Below, in pieces: positions 9,763 to 21,007 of a stretch of 49,637 nt of DNA (within the stretch, counting starts at the first letter, position 1; each line of letters begins with the position of its first letter). This stretch comes from Chlorobiales bacterium (GTDB lineage: Bacteria; Bacteroidota; Chlorobiia; Chlorobiales; Chlorobiaceae). The position numbers and the translations under genes are program-made. The notes below the pieces were generated by a model. That model was given only the letters and a program-made list of their open reading frames with translations. It was not told the origin of the DNA and made no database searches. The stretch covers positions 1-49,637 of the forward strand of contig JAPLFE010000066.1 of NCBI GenBank assembly GCA_026390855.1. The letters run 5' to 3'.

Positions 9763-10506
9763 ATGATAAAACTGGTCTTGTTGAGGCATGGAGAAAGTCA
9801 GTGGAACCGTGAAAACCGCTTTACTGGATGGTATGATGTTGACCTGAGCGAGCAGGGAAGGAAAGAAGCTGCCAATGCGGGTAAACTGTTGCTTGAGGAA
9901 GGGTTTGTTTTCGATGTTGCCTACACTTCGGTACTCAAACGTGCTATAAGGACATTGTGGAGTGTTCTTGATGTAATGGATTTAATGTGGCTTCCTGTTT
10001 TCAAAAGTTGGAGACTTAATGAGAGGCATTATGGCGCCCTTCAGGGGCTTAATAAGTCGGAAACTTCGCAGAAGTATGGTGAAGAGCAGGTACTTGTATG
10101 GCGGAGAAGTTACGATACACCACCGCCAGCACTTGAGAAAAGTGATGAGCGCTATCCTGGTGCTGATCCGCGCTATGCTGACCTTTCTGATTCGGAAATA
10201 CCGCTTAGTGAATGTCTTAAAGATACCGTGGACAGGTTTCTCCCTTTATGGCATGAAACGATAGCTCCTGAAATCCGTAAAGGTAAGAAGGTCATTATTG
10301 CTGCTCATGGAAACTCGTTACGTGCATTGGTTAAATATCTTGATAATATTTCTGAGGAAGATATTGTAGGTGTAAACATACCGACAGGTATTCCTTTGGT
10401 CTATGAACTTGATGATAACCTTAAAGCTATAAGAAGTTATTACCTTGGCGATCAGGAAGCCTTGCAGAAAGCTGTTAATGCTGTTGCGAGCCAGGGAAAA
10501 GCATAG
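9763..10506 (+). CDS. gpmA: 2,3-bisphosphoglycerate-dependent phosphoglycerate mutase
   Basis: GpmA interconverts 3- and 2-phosphoglycerate in glycolysis and gluconeogenesis. The phosphohistidine motif [10 protein letters not shown] (His9) and the second active-site histidine in [10 protein letters not shown] (about His182) are present, as are [12 protein letters not shown] and the substrate loop [19 protein letters not shown]. The length of 247 residues is normal. The sequence strongly resembles Chlorobi GpmA as I remember it, which supports the host assignment. It is monocistronic by position, lying about 100 bases before gltB on the same strand. Confidence 0.95.
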   Translation: MIKLVLLRHGESQWNRENRFTGWYDVDLSEQGRKEAANAGKLLLEEGFVFDVAYTSVLKRAIRTLWSVLDVMDLMWLPVFKSWRLNERHYGALQGLNKSETSQKYGEEQVLVWRRSYDTPPPALEKSDERYPGADPRYADLSDSEIPLSECLKDTVDRFLPLWHETIAPEIRKGKKVIIAAHGNSLRALVKYLDNISEEDIVGVNIPTGIPLVYELDDNLKAIRSYYLGDQEALQKAVNAVASQGKA

Positions 10507-10609
10507 TGCGGTAGCAGTTAAAGTGGCTTTAGGTTGTTTTGTTAAAAAACATTTATATTCTGCACTTTGAACTGTCGGTTGCCTTTTTTTTGAAACTGTT
10601 TGAAAAGTT

Positions 10610-12745
10610 GTGCCTGAAAATATGAACGTTACGTTAAATGCGGGGCTCTATGATCCTCAGTTTGAGCATGATGCCTGCGGTGTAGGGTTTGTTGCCCATA
10701 TAAAAGGTGTCAAGTCCCACGAAATCGTAGAGCAAGGCTTAAAAATAAATGAGAACCTGAAACATCGCGGAGCATCTGGATGTGAAACGAATACTGGTGA
10801 TGGTGCTGGTATTCTTCTTCAAATTCCAGACAAGTTCCTTCGTAAGGCTTGTGCTGAAAGAAATATTGAACTTCCTCCAGCAAAACAGTATGGCGTAGGG
10901 ATGCTTTTTCTTCCGCCGGATATATCACAGAGGCGTGCTATAGAAGATATTTGCCGTCAGATGATTCAGGCTGAGGGTCAGAAATTTCTCGGTTTCAGAA
11001 AAGTGCCGACTTGCAACGACTCACTTGGAGATACGGCACGTTCGGAAGAACCTGTTGTCAAGCAGCTTTTTGTGGGTTGGGGAAAGGATATTGTTTCTGA
11101 GCTGGAATTTGAAAGAAAGCTCTATATCATTCGTCGCCGCATTACGAAACGGGTAAAATATACAGCAGGTCTTCTCGGGAGCAGTTATTTCTATATTTCA
11201 AGTCTTTCTGGAAGAACCATTGTTTATAAGGGTATGCTCCTGCCTGAGCAGGTTGGGGAGTTTTATCCGGAATTGCATGATGCTGATATGGAAAGTGCCA
11301 TTGCGATGGTGCACTCCCGTTTCAGTACGAATACTTTTCCAAGCTGGGACAGGGCGCATCCCTATAGATATTTAAGCCATAATGGTGAGATAAATACCCT
11401 CAGGGGTAACGTCAACTGGATGAACGCAAGGGAAAAAAACATTCGTTCGAAAGTATTCGGCGATGCCCTTGAAGATATCAAACCGGTTATTCTAGAGGAT
11501 GGTAGTGATTCTGCTATTCTCGACAATACTTTCGAGTTTCTCGTCCTTTCAGGTCGTTCTATGGCACATGCGGCCATGATGATTATTCCTGAGCCTTGGT
11601 CGGGTAATAATGGAATGTCTTCGGAGAAAAAAGCATTTTACGAGTATCACAGCTGTCTTATGGAACCATGGGATGGTCCTGCATCGGTGACATTTACTGA
11701 TGGCTCGCAGATTGGTGCCGTACTTGATCGCAATGGCCTTCGTCCTTCTCGGTACTATATCACGAAGGATGACCTTGTTATTATGGCATCTGAGGTTGGA
11801 GTGCTTGATATAGAGCCGGATCGGATACTTAAGAAGGACCGTTTGCAGCCGGGTCGGATGTTTCTTGTCGATACTGTTGAGGGACGCATCATTTCCGATG
11901 AAGAGATCAAGGAAACCATTGCCAGTGAACAACCGTATGGAGAATGGATTTCCCGTAACATGATTGATCTTGATGCCCTGGAAGATCATCCTCAGCTGAA
12001 AAATCCTGATGAGGATAAGTACAGCCTGACTGCCCGTCAGAAGGTATTTGGCTATACCCAGGAAGATATCTATCTGCAGATAAAGACCATGAGTGAAAAA
12101 GGGGTGGAGCTTGTTGGATCGATGGGTAATGATACTCCTTTGGCTGTATTGTCAAATAAGTCGAAGTTGCTCTATGATTATTTTAAGCAGCTTTTTGCTC
12201 AGGTGACGAATCCTCCAATTGATTCGCTCAGGGAAGAATTGATTACCTCCACTACCGTGATGCTGGGCACTGAGGGCGATCTTCTTGAATCGTCAGAGGT
12301 GAATTGTCGCCGTATCAGGTTGCCACATCCTGTGCTGACAAACCAGTCGCTTGAAAAAATTCGAGGTATCGATAAACCGGGTTTCAGAGCTGTTACCCTT
12401 CCGATATTTTACGATGTTGCCGAGGGAGGAAAGGGAATTGAGGCTGCCATGCAGGATCTTTACCGCCAGTCGGAACAAGCTGCAAGCAAGGGGGTTAACC
12501 TTATTATTCTTTCTGATAAGGGAGAAATTGAAAAAGGGCGTGCACCGATACCTGCTTTGCTTGCCGTTTCTGGTTTGCATAACTTCCTTATCAATGCCGG
12601 TATCAGGACAAAAGTTGGGCTGGTGCTGGAATCGGCAGAACCGAGAGCTGTACATCACTTTGCCATGCTTATCAGTTATGGCGCAGGTGCAATAAATCCT
12701 TATATGGCTTTTGAGACAATCCGTTCACTTGTTTCATCTATTTGA
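10610..12745 (+). pseudogene. gltB: Glutamate synthase large subunit, N-terminal fragment
   Basis: This is the N-terminal half of GltB, which transfers the amide nitrogen of glutamine to 2-oxoglutarate. It contains the class II glutamine amidotransferase domain with the processed cysteine (HDACGVGFVAHIKG, after a short propeptide), the central domain (about residues 430-650) and part of the start of the FMN domain. The start is GTG at 10610; ATG at 10622 is possible. The family sequence holds through [14 protein letters not shown] and then stops after SSI. The remainder continues in another frame from about 12735. By comparison with E. coli GltB, about 42-44 residues are missing at the join. 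Confidence 0.85.
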
Positions 12746-15098
12746 GGCTGTTGGTCTCAATACTCAGCTTGTGGACGCGTATTTTACTCGGACACCAACC
12801 CGTATTGAAGGCATTGGTATTGATATAGTAGCCGAAGAGGTTCGCAAACGGCATGAGTCAGTTTTTCCACCTACAGGGAACAAGGTTAATCGGGGTCTTG
12901 AGGCTGGAGGTGAAAGAAAATGGCGTTATAACGGTGAATATCATCTTTTCAGCCCTGAGGCAATCCATGTTCTACAGCACTCATGCAGAACCGGCAATTA
13001 TGAGCTGTTTAAAAAATATGAGAACCTTATTGACGATCAGAGCGAGCATCTTTGTACGATACGTGGTTTGATGGATATCAAGTTCAGCGAAAATGCTGTG
13101 CCGCTTGAGGAAGTTGAGCCAGCTGAGGCAATTTTGAAAAGGTTTAAGACTGGAGCCATGTCTTATGGATCTATCAGTCAGGAGGCTCATGAAACCCTTG
13201 CCATTGCTATGAACAGGCTTGGTGGGAGGAGTAATACTGGTGAAGGCGGCGAAGATTCGGCCCGTTATAAAAAGGATGCCAATGGTGATTCGAGAATGTC
13301 GGCTATCAAGCAGGTTGCTTCGGGAAGATTTGGCGTTACCAGTGAATATCTTGCCAGTGCCAATGAGATCCAGATCAAGATGGCTCAGGGAGCAAAACCA
13401 GGTGAGGGCGGCCAGCTTCCTGGTTCAAAGGTTTATCCTTGGGTTGCGAAGGTACGGCATTCAACTCCCGGTGTTGGCCTGATTTCGCCACCACCAAATC
13501 ATGATATATATTCAATTGAGGATCTTGCACAGCTTATTCATGATCTGAAAAATGCCAATCATAAGGCGCGCATCAATGTCAAGCTTGTGTCCACCGTTGG
13601 TGTGGGGACCATTGCTGCTGGAGTTGCTAAGGCTCATGCTGATGTTGTGCTTATCAGTGGTCACGATGGAGGAACCGGTGCGTCGCCGGTTTCGAGTATC
13701 ATGCATGCAGGCATGCCGTGGGAACTCGGCCTTGCCGAAGCGCACCAGACTCTTGTTCTCAACAATCTACGCAGCCGGATTGTTGTTGAGGCAGATGGTC
13801 AGCTGAAAACCGCGAGGGATATCGTTATTGCGGCCATGCTTGGTGCTGAAGAGTTCGGTTTTGCAACAACCACTCTGGTTGTGATGGGTTGTGTTATGAT
13901 GCGTTGCTGTCAGGATGATTCCTGTGCAGTTGGCGTTGCGACTCAAAATCCGGAACTGCGCAAGAATTTCAAAGGCAAACCTGAGCATGTGGAAAATTTC
14001 ATGCGTTTTCTTGCTGAGGGTGTTCGTGAGTATATGTCGCGTCTTGGTGTTCGTACTCTTAATGAGCTTGTCGGACACACTGAAAAGCTCGCTATGAAAA
14101 AATCAATTAATCATTGGAAAGCTCAGGGTATTGATCTTTCCAAGATTCTTTACAAGGCTGAAGCTGATGAACAGGAAACCCGGTACTGCACAATTGATCA
14201 GGAGCATGGTCTTGACCAAAGTCTTGACCGTACTATTCTGCTCGCCATTTGCGAGCCAGCTATCAAAAGAAAGGAAAAGGTTTTCAGCGCACTTACCATC
14301 AGGAATACCAACAGGGTTGTCGGTACTCTTGTCGGATATGAAGTTACTAAAGCTTATGGTTCTGCAGGATTACCTGATGATACCATCCATTTGAAATTTT
14401 CCGGTTCTGCCGGTCAGAGCTTTGGGGCATTTATTCCTAATGGCATGACTCTTGAACTTGAAGGTGATGCTAATGACTACGTAGGTAAGGGACTTTCTGG
14501 TGGACGGATTGTTATTTATCCTTCAAAAGGTTCTTCTTTTGTACCGGAAGAGAATATCATTATTGGCAATGTCGGTTTTTACGGTGCAACTTCTGGAGAG
14601 GCTTTTATCAGGGGAATGGCTGGGGAGCGCTTTTGTGTCCGTAACAGCGGATTGAATGCTGTTGTTGAGGCTATCGGTGATCATGGATGCGAATATATGA
14701 CCGGGGGTACTGTGATTATTCTTGGTAAAACTGGGCGAAACTTTGCTGCAGGTATGTCGGGTGGTGTTGCTTATGTGTATGATGTTGATGGTACATTTGC
14801 TGAAAATTGCAACAAGGAAATGGTCGGTCTTTATTCGGTTGATGATCCTATGGAGTTTGTGGGGCTTCAGTCTATGATTGAAAGACATGTCGAGTATACC
14901 GGCAGTGCTCTTGGTCAAGCAATTCTTGATGACAGCGAAACTCTCCGCGAGCGGTTTATCAAAGTTATATCGCATGATTATCGCAGAGCACTTGATGCCA
15001 TGGCTGAGATTGAGGCTGCAGGGATTACCGGGGATGAAGCAGTTATGGCAGCGTTCGAGAAAAATGTTCATGATCCTGCGCGTGTTTCAGGGAATTGA
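12711..15098 (+). pseudogene. gltB: Glutamate synthase large subunit, C-terminal fragment
   Basis: This is the FMN-binding synthase domain and C-terminal beta-helix of GltB. True homology starts at [20 protein letters not shown] near 12741; the first 11 or so codons are out-of-frame reading of the upstream part. Visible features are the FMN barrel ([24 protein letters not shown]), the cysteine cluster [20 protein letters not shown] that binds the 3Fe-4S centre, and the C-terminal beta-helix ([20 protein letters not shown]). The frame differs from the upstream part because a block of about 130 bases seems lost. It lies about 50 bases before gltD. If real, the two pieces might still be co-expressed, but the missing segment makes activity unlikely. 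Confidence 0.85.
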
Positions 15099-15148
15099 CA
15101 TCGGAAAAGGGCGGTATAGCTCGGTCTTGAAAAGATTAAATTATTGAT

Positions 15149-16624
15149 ATGGGCAAAGTTAAGGGTTTTATGGAGTACCAGAGAGAGGTGCCTGTTGACA
15201 GGGAACCTCTGGAGAGAATAAAAGACTGGCAGGAGTTCCATAAGGAAATGCCTGAAGCGGAGTTGCAGAAACAGGGTGCCCGCTGTATGGATTGCGGTAC
15301 GCCTTATTGCCATACCGGGTTTATGCTAAGCGGTATGACGAGCGGCTGTCCGATTCATAATCTGATTCCTGAATGGAATGATTATATCTATAAAGGTTTC
15401 TGGCATGAGGCTTACGACCGGTTGATGAAAACAAACAACTTTCCAGAGTTTACTGGAAGGGTCTGCCCTGCTCCATGCGAGGGTTCCTGTGTACTTGGTA
15501 TTATTGAGCCGTCTGTCACCATCAAGAATATAGAATGCTCGATCATTGAGCATGCGTTTGCTTCAGGGTGGGTTGAGCCGAAAACTATTGCTTATAGAAC
15601 AGGAAAAAGAGTAGCAGTAGTTGGCTCGGGTCCTTCGGGACTTGCCGCTGCTGACCAGCTTAACAAGGCCGGGCATAGTGTGACAGTTTTTGAGCGAGAT
15701 GACCATATCGGTGGTCTCATGATGTTTGGAATTCCAAACATGAAACTGGACAAGAAGCTGGTGGTTCAGCGCCGGATTGATTTGATGAAGCAGGAGGGTA
15801 TTATTTTCATGGAGAACACCGAGGTTGGTGTTGATTATCCTGCTGACAAGCTTCTCGAAGAGTTTGATGCTGTAGTACTTTGTACAGGGGCAACGAAGCC
15901 CCGCGACCTTTTTGCAGAAGGTAGGGATTTTCCGGGTATACATTTTGCAATGGATTTTTTGCGTTCAAGCACTAAGGCTCTCCTTGCAGAGAACACCCCA
16001 GCTCTCTCGGCCGCAGGAAAAAATGTTGTTGTTATCGGAGGTGGTGACACCGGTACGGACTGTGTGGCAACGTCGCTTCGCCAGGGATGCAAGAGCGTTA
16101 TACAGCTTGAAATTATGCCGAAACCACCAATTGATCGCCAGTCAGATAACCCCTGGCCTGAATGGCCCAAGACCTTTAAGGTTGATTACGGGCAGGAGGA
16201 AGCAGCGCTTGTGCAGGGGGATGATCCGCGAAAATATTCAATGATGACGAAGAAGTTCCTTGCTGATGATAAGGGAGCTTTGAAGGCTGTTGAGGTTTCA
16301 AAGGTGGAGTGGGTTAAAACTGAAGGCAGATATGCTCCTCAGCCTGTTGCTGGTACTGAACAGATTATTCCTGCCGAGCTTGTGTTGCTTGCTATGGGCT
16401 TTATTGGCCCTGATGAACATCTTTTACAGCAGCTTCAGGTTATTCAGGACGAGCGTTCAAATATAAAGGCTTCTGAAAAAGCCTATTTAACCAACCGCGA
16501 GCGTATTTTTGCTGCTGGTGATGCTCGCCGTGGCCAGAGTCTTGTGGTTTGGGCGATTTATGAAGGCCGATCAGCTGCTCGTGAATGTGACCGGTTTTTA
16601 ATGGGCGAAACTAGTCTGCCTTAA
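15149..16624 (+). CDS. gltD: Glutamate synthase small subunit
   Basis: GltD supplies electrons from NAD(P)H to GltB. The 491-residue protein begins with a cysteine-rich region for 4Fe-4S binding ([18 protein letters not shown]), then an FAD-binding site ([16 protein letters not shown]) and an NAD(P)H-binding site ([17 protein letters not shown]), and ends with the second FAD-contact segment ([17 protein letters not shown]). The length is normal. It follows the broken gltB on the same strand, consistent with a gltBD operon. This gene has no visible damage, unlike its partner. Confidence 0.95.
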   Translation: MGKVKGFMEYQREVPVDREPLERIKDWQEFHKEMPEAELQKQGARCMDCGTPYCHTGFMLSGMTSGCPIHNLIPEWNDYIYKGFWHEAYDRLMKTNNFPEFTGRVCPAPCEGSCVLGIIEPSVTIKNIECSIIEHAFASGWVEPKTIAYRTGKRVAVVGSGPSGLAAADQLNKAGHSVTVFERDDHIGGLMMFGIPNMKLDKKLVVQRRIDLMKQEGIIFMENTEVGVDYPADKLLEEFDAVVLCTGATKPRDLFAEGRDFPGIHFAMDFLRSSTKALLAENTPALSAAGKNVVVIGGGDTGTDCVATSLRQGCKSVIQLEIMPKPPIDRQSDNPWPEWPKTFKVDYGQEEAALVQGDDPRKYSMMTKKFLADDKGALKAVEVSKVEWVKTEGRYAPQPVAGTEQIIPAELVLLAMGFIGPDEHLLQQLQVIQDERSNIKASEKAYLTNRERIFAAGDARRGQSLVVWAIYEGRSAARECDRFLMGETSLP

Positions 16625-16690
16625 ACGATTGGGGCAATTTTAGTGTTATTACCCGTACATTCATGAATTTCTTATTAATTAAGTAGGCTT

Positions 16691-16960
16691 ATGGAACAGC
16701 AAAAACTCAGGGATCTGCTCGAAACTCTTCATCAGGAGCTTGAACAGGTTGATTCCGTTGATGAAACTACTGTATCGGTTTTGACGAATCTCCGAGAGGA
16801 TATAAGTAAGCTTGTTTCTGACAACGTTGGTACTGTTCATGAGAACGAGTCTCTTATAGAGCGTATGAGTGAGGCCGTAGATCATTTTGAGGCCGGCCAT
16901 CCCAAACTGAGTATGACTATTAAGCATGTGCTTGATAGTCTTGCAAATATGGGATTTTAA
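16691..16960 (+). CDS. DUF4404 family small protein
   Basis: The 89-residue product is predicted helical and soluble. The block LRDLLETLHQELEQVDSVDE at the N-terminus and the end LIERMSEAVDHFEAGHPKLS followed by a LANMGF tail fit DUF4404, a family of unknown function. The spacing to clpX is 39 bases on the same strand, so the two may share a transcript. The ATG follows a modest AGTAGG-like ribosome-binding site. Confidence 0.7.
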   Translation: MEQQKLRDLLETLHQELEQVDSVDETTVSVLTNLREDISKLVSDNVGTVHENESLIERMSEAVDHFEAGHPKLSMTIKHVLDSLANMGF

Positions 16961-16999
16961 AAAACTACCTTATTAATTTATTGAAGGCTTGAGAGTTTC

Positions 17000-18328
17000 A
17001 TGACAAGAGAAAAAGAACCGGGCAAAGCTAAAGTCAGGGGTGGTAACGGGAATGGCAGCGGCAGTGATCAGGTTTACTGTTCATTTTGCGGTAGAAGTTC
17101 TCAGGAGTCAGCCAGTATGGTTGCAGGTCCGAGAGCATTTATCTGTGATCGCTGCATTAAAACGTCCTATGAGATTCTGCGTAAAGAGACTAGCGCAATA
17201 CAACAACCTGAGCGACCTTCAGAGAAGCCATTTCAGCCTCGTTTAGTAAGCCCAAAGGCTATAATGGAATCGCTGGATCAGTATTTTGTTGGTCAGGAGG
17301 TTGCAAAAAAGTCGCTCTCGGTAGCGGTTTACAACCATTACAAAAGGATTGAATCGCAGGAATGGTCTCGTAATGAAGAAAATGAAGTTGTAATTGAAAA
17401 GAGTAACATTCTTCTTATAGGTCCGACTGGTACGGGAAAAACTCTTCTTGCCCAGACGCTCGCAAATTTGCTCGAAGTTCCTTTTTCTATCGTTGATGCT
17501 ACATCGCTGACTGAAGCTGGTTATGTTGGTGACGACGTTGAAACTATTCTTGCGCGTCTGCTTCATGCTTCGGATTTTAATCTTGAACGTGCAGAGCGCG
17601 GTATTATCTATGTTGATGAAATTGATAAAATTGCTCGCAAGTCTGCCAATGTATCTATCACCCGTGATGTTTCCGGAGAGGGAGTCCAGCAAGCTTTACT
17701 GAAGATTCTTGAAGGTGCGGTGGTTGGCGTTCCACCCAAAGGGGGCCGTAAACACCCCGAACAGCAGTTGATCAATATCAATACCAAGAATATTCTCTTT
17801 ATCTGTGGTGGTGCATTTGAAGGTCTTGATAAACTTATTGCGCGCAGGGTTTCCAAATCTTCGATGGGCTTTGGGGCAAAGGTTAAACATGGTCAGACAG
17901 GCTACGATCCTTCGATCCTTCGACTTGTTGCTCAGGACGACTTGCATGAGTATGGGTTGATACCGGAATTTATTGGTCGCCTGCCGGTCATTTCAACCCT
18001 TGATATGCTTGATGAGAAGGCATTGCGTAATATTCTTGTTGAACCTAAGAATGCTATTACCAAGCAGTACAAGAAATTGTTTGAAATGGATGGGGTAGAG
18101 CTTGAGTTTACAGAAGAGGCTCTTGATAAAGTGGTCAGTATTGCTATTGACCGCGGAACAGGTGCTCGCGCCTTACGTTCGGTGCTTGAAAATGTGATGA
18201 TTGACATCATGTTTGAGCTCCCCTCGATGAAAGACATTCATAAATGTGTGATTACGGCAGATACCATAGAGAATAAAGCAACTCCAGAATATTTACCAGA
18301 CGCTAAGAAGCAGAAAAAAACCGCTTAA
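17000..18328 (+). CDS. clpX: ATP-dependent Clp protease ATP-binding subunit ClpX
   Basis: ClpX unfolds proteins and feeds them to ClpP. The zinc-binding domain has C27, C30, C49 and C52 (CSFC and CDRC). The AAA+ core has Walker A ([10 protein letters not shown]) and Walker B ([13 protein letters not shown]), and the pore-loop area ([13 protein letters not shown]) and sensor regions are intact. The length of 442 residues is normal. It is the last chromosomal protein gene before the tRNA, and a hairpin terminator follows closely. clpP is not in the window. Confidence 0.96.
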   Translation: MTREKEPGKAKVRGGNGNGSGSDQVYCSFCGRSSQESASMVAGPRAFICDRCIKTSYEILRKETSAIQQPERPSEKPFQPRLVSPKAIMESLDQYFVGQEVAKKSLSVAVYNHYKRIESQEWSRNEENEVVIEKSNILLIGPTGTGKTLLAQTLANLLEVPFSIVDATSLTEAGYVGDDVETILARLLHASDFNLERAERGIIYVDEIDKIARKSANVSITRDVSGEGVQQALLKILEGAVVGVPPKGGRKHPEQQLININTKNILFICGGAFEGLDKLIARRVSKSSMGFGAKVKHGQTGYDPSILRLVAQDDLHEYGLIPEFIGRLPVISTLDMLDEKALRNILVEPKNAITKQYKKLFEMDGVELEFTEEALDKVVSIAIDRGTGARALRSVLENVMIDIMFELPSMKDIHKCVITADTIENKATPEYLPDAKKQKKTA

Positions 18329-18335
18329 AATGTAA

Positions 18336-18356
18336 AAAGGGGGGTTATCCCCCTTT
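18336..18356 (+). terminator. Rho-independent terminator after clpX
   Basis: AAAGGGGG pairs with CCCCCTTT around a GTTAT loop only 8 bases after the clpX stop, followed by GCATTTTAT. Confidence 0.85.
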
Positions 18357-18399
18357 GCATTTTATAAATGATATTCTATATTTCGACCCATTCGAAAGA

Positions 18400-18473
18400 G
18401 GACGATTAGCTCAGTTGGTTAGAGCGCTACATTGACACTGTAGAGGTCAGAAGTTCGAATCTTCTATCGTCCA
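18400..18473 (+). tRNA. tRNA-Val (anticodon GAC)
   Basis: The sequence folds as a cloverleaf. The acceptor stem GGACGAT (18400-18406) pairs with ATCGTCC (18466-18472); the D arm has GCTC/GAGC. The anticodon arm is CTACA-TTGACAC-TGTAG, giving anticodon GAC (valine). The T arm is AGAAG-TTCGAAT-CTTCT, and the discriminator base is A. No CCA is encoded. The ICE integrase begins about 170 bases downstream, so the 3' end of this tRNA is the likely integration site. Confidence 0.95.
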
Positions 18474-18483
18474 CATCACACAT

Positions 18484-18518
18484 AAAAGCCTGCAAATTAA
18501 TAACTTGCAGGCTTTTTT
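18484..18518 (+). terminator. Perfect 12-bp hairpin terminator just after tRNA-Val
   Basis: AAAAGCCTGCAA (18484-18495) pairs perfectly with TTGCAGGCTTTT (18505-18516), and the T-run continues to 18518. It should end tRNA transcription and insulates the ICE integrase from it. It lies at the very edge of the ICE, so it might belong to either side. Confidence 0.85.
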
Positions 18519-18645
18519 CTTTCCCCTTAAAGCGCTCGAAATCACTTCGTTTTTATCGTTTTTGATCGTTGTTGAGCCTTTTTTATATTGTTTTTGTTAC
18601 GCCATTGCCACGCGAAAACGTACCTCTAACTTCATGGGGGCTATT

Positions 18646-19797
18646 ATGAGACTTGTTTTAAGACATCGGGTTATGACTGGCAGGCAGCAGCCAGGTTGCC
18701 ATTCATTCTATCTTGAGATTTATCATAATGGGAAGCGCTCATATGAGCCTCTGGATATTGTTGCAGATCCAAAAGACAAGGCCAATTACCGGCAGACGAT
18801 TCAATTTTGTCAGGATGTTATGGCCAAGCGCCAGCTTGAGCTGAAGGGATTGTCCACCGGTTTGAAAATATCACCGGCAGAGTATGACAGCGGTGATTTC
18901 CTCTCCTATTGCGGGCAGCTCACCGATAAAACGTTGAATAAAAATACCCAGCAAAACTGGAAGGATGCCATTAAGAGTCTGGCCCGATTTGCTCCCGATG
19001 GTATCAGATTCAGAGATCTGAGTCATAAGTGGCTGGAGGCTTATCAGGGTTATCTTCTCAACGCACATGCACAGAATACTGCTCGAACCTATTCGACCAA
19101 AATCCGGCAGGCCATTTCAAAAGCTGTGCAGGAGGGATATGTTGTCGATAATCCTAACAGGATGGTTCCACAGATTCCGGAACATGAAGGAGAAATTAAA
19201 TACCTTTACTTTGAAGAAGTCATGCTTCTGGCCAAGACGCCGCACCGACATCTTGGGCGCAAAGCTGCTTTTCTGTTCAACTGCTTTGTTCCTGTTCGCT
19301 CAGGTGACCTTGTCAATATGAATGAATCGAATATAAGACCGGATGGCATCGGCGGTTTTGAGGTCTATTTCCGCCAGGCAAAAAAACAGCGGATAGAGTC
19401 TATTCCTGTTTCTGAACAGGGTATGGTTTATCTTCGGCAGGCTCGCGAGCTTGCAAAGAAGAGGCTCGGGAGAGAACTCAATGCAGACGACAAGATATTC
19501 AATATGGGTCATAAAAAATGGTATGGTGGCATGTTGAAAGTCTGGGCACAGCGTGCTTTCGAGCTTTATGGGCATGAACTGTCGCATGAAATCCGCAACC
19601 ATTTCAGTTGGGCATGCAAGGACATCTCCCCCCACTGGGCAAGGCATACTGGTGCAACGATGTTGTTGAACGCGGGGGCAGACCTTGACGCTGTAGGCGA
19701 TATTCTCGGACACCGGGATCGAAAAACCACCATGAGATACGCGAAAATTCATCCTCGCACTAAACGTAGTACCATTGCGATGATGCCATCTATCTAG
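18646..19797 (+). CDS. Tyrosine-type site-specific integrase of the ICE
   Basis: The protein (383 residues from 18646) has the arrangement of tyrosine recombinases: an N-terminal arm-type region (YHNGKRSYEPLDIV), a SAM-like core-binding domain, and a catalytic domain. Visible catalytic residues are the first arginine in VPVRSGDLVN, the HWARH box (HxxR), the LGHRD histidine and the tyrosine in TMRYAKIH. An open frame continues upstream to 18505 but overlaps a terminator and gives a hydrophobic non-family sequence; ATG at 18646 is preceded by GGGGG at a good distance, and ATG at 18634 is an alternative. It resembles Bacteroidota/Chlorobi phage-type integrases, not integron IntI, and is adjacent to its likely tRNA target. 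Confidence 0.9.
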   Translation: MRLVLRHRVMTGRQQPGCHSFYLEIYHNGKRSYEPLDIVADPKDKANYRQTIQFCQDVMAKRQLELKGLSTGLKISPAEYDSGDFLSYCGQLTDKTLNKNTQQNWKDAIKSLARFAPDGIRFRDLSHKWLEAYQGYLLNAHAQNTARTYSTKIRQAISKAVQEGYVVDNPNRMVPQIPEHEGEIKYLYFEEVMLLAKTPHRHLGRKAAFLFNCFVPVRSGDLVNMNESNIRPDGIGGFEVYFRQAKKQRIESIPVSEQGMVYLRQARELAKKRLGRELNADDKIFNMGHKKWYGGMLKVWAQRAFELYGHELSHEIRNHFSWACKDISPHWARHTGATMLLNAGADLDAVGDILGHRDRKTTMRYAKIHPRTKRSTIAMMPSI

Positions 19798-19810
19798 GCA
19801 TAAGGTACAA

Positions 19811-20785
19811 ATGACAGGGACTTTCAAAAGTGGCGTAAACAAATGGGAATACATCGGTCACCACATAGTTCGCTCGTCCGATCTGTTTTTGCTTTGCGAG
19901 CAGGATCGCAATGATCCGGAGAGTGAGCCTCCTTTTATCGCACGTCTTTTTCCCTGCGAGCTGTATGGCATGATTACCTTTGTTTTGAAGAGGATCAGAG
20001 AGGTTGATGCTGAAGCCGGGAAATTGTTTCAGAAAGCGCAAAGTGGCCACGAATTTATCCCTCTCGAATACCGGGGCCGGGAGATGCAGCATTTCAGAAT
20101 GCTGATTGGCAAGACTGCCGAACAAAAGGTATCCGAACTCTACAACGCTGAATTCATAAACGACACAGATGAAGGTTATGAAACCTATCAGGGCGTTTTT
20201 GTGACCCTTGAGCGTGCGCTCGGCTTTTTGTTCCAGGAGATAGCGTTCCGTTCAGGAACACCATCGTCAAAATTTTCAGAGAGAATTCAGTTGTTGTATC
20301 CGGAGTACAACACACTCATCACTCGAAACATCGAAGCGGCTCGTCCAACCCTTGTCCGGGCAAAAACAGTTCCGGTTCATGGCGTGTCAGTCTTGAAGAT
20401 TCATCTCTCCACTGAACAGCTGGATGAGTTGTATAACGACCTCAGTAAATTTTTCGACACCCGGGACCAGGAAGATTTGCTGTCGCTGCTGCAGGGTAAT
20501 GAGTCAGACCGAAAACTTCTCTTCATGGGAAACCAGAACAGATTGGTCGAGGTTTTCCGGCGCCTCCATTATCATCGAAAGATCACTGATTCACAAACAC
20601 ATCTTCGTAACTGGCTTTGCCACAACTTCAAGTACCGCTCGAATAGCGGAGAATCGGAGTTGAGCCTGAATTCCGTCTGGGATATCCTCACGAAAGCAAA
20701 AGGTGAGCCTTCATCCCGAAGCCGGATTTGTCTTTTCGATTGGCTGCCGTACAGAACTCATTCCTTAGTCAAAAGAAGCTGGTAA
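19811..20785 (+). CDS. Unknown protein downstream of the integrase
   Basis: I do not recognise this 324-residue protein with confidence. It is soluble, without signal peptide or obvious catalytic motif. Its C-terminal part (LRNWLCHNFKYRSNSGESEL, then NSVWDILTKAKGEPSSRSRI) recalls a conserved ending of hypothetical proteins carried by Bacteroidota mobile elements. It starts 13 bases after the integrase stop on the same strand, so the two are probably co-transcribed, and it may take part in integration or its control. Confidence 0.7.
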   Translation: MTGTFKSGVNKWEYIGHHIVRSSDLFLLCEQDRNDPESEPPFIARLFPCELYGMITFVLKRIREVDAEAGKLFQKAQSGHEFIPLEYRGREMQHFRMLIGKTAEQKVSELYNAEFINDTDEGYETYQGVFVTLERALGFLFQEIAFRSGTPSSKFSERIQLLYPEYNTLITRNIEAARPTLVRAKTVPVHGVSVLKIHLSTEQLDELYNDLSKFFDTRDQEDLLSLLQGNESDRKLLFMGNQNRLVEVFRRLHYHRKITDSQTHLRNWLCHNFKYRSNSGESELSLNSVWDILTKAKGEPSSRSRICLFDWLPYRTHSLVKRSW

Positions 20786-20918
20786 AGAAAAACAAGCGCC
20801 ATCCTCTCGCGTCATTCCGGTATAGCTGAAGAGCTTGCAGATAGACACCCCATATCATGCTTATCATTCCGCAGCAACACTCGCCTGCATTTCTGACAGA
20901 AAACCCATAAAAAACCGT

Positions 20919-20957
20919 ACCCCGTTTTACCCTCTGGAGGTTGAACGGGGTTAATTT
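20919..20957 (+). terminator. Hairpin terminator after the integrase operon
   Basis: ACCCCGTT (20919-20926) pairs with AACGGGGT (20944-20951) and is followed by TAATTTTTT. It sits about 130 bases after the unknown gene and before the excisionase-like gene, which separates the integration and transfer modules. Confidence 0.8.
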
Positions 20958-21007
20958 TTTAGATGATTTTCCATCGTTGCTCTCAAGAATCTTTAAAGGA
21001 ATCAGCG

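Noticed and set aside
18505-18645. Upstream extension of the integrase gene to 18505
   Set aside because: It begins inside a perfect terminator hairpin, uses TTG, and gives a hydrophobic sequence unlike the family; ATG at 18646 has a ribosome-binding site and a typical start.
18646-19797. The integrase as a possible integron IntI acting on the attC sites
   Set aside because: It is next to a tRNA and has an arm-type N-terminus. I do not see the IntI-specific insert near the second conserved box, so it is an ICE integrase.
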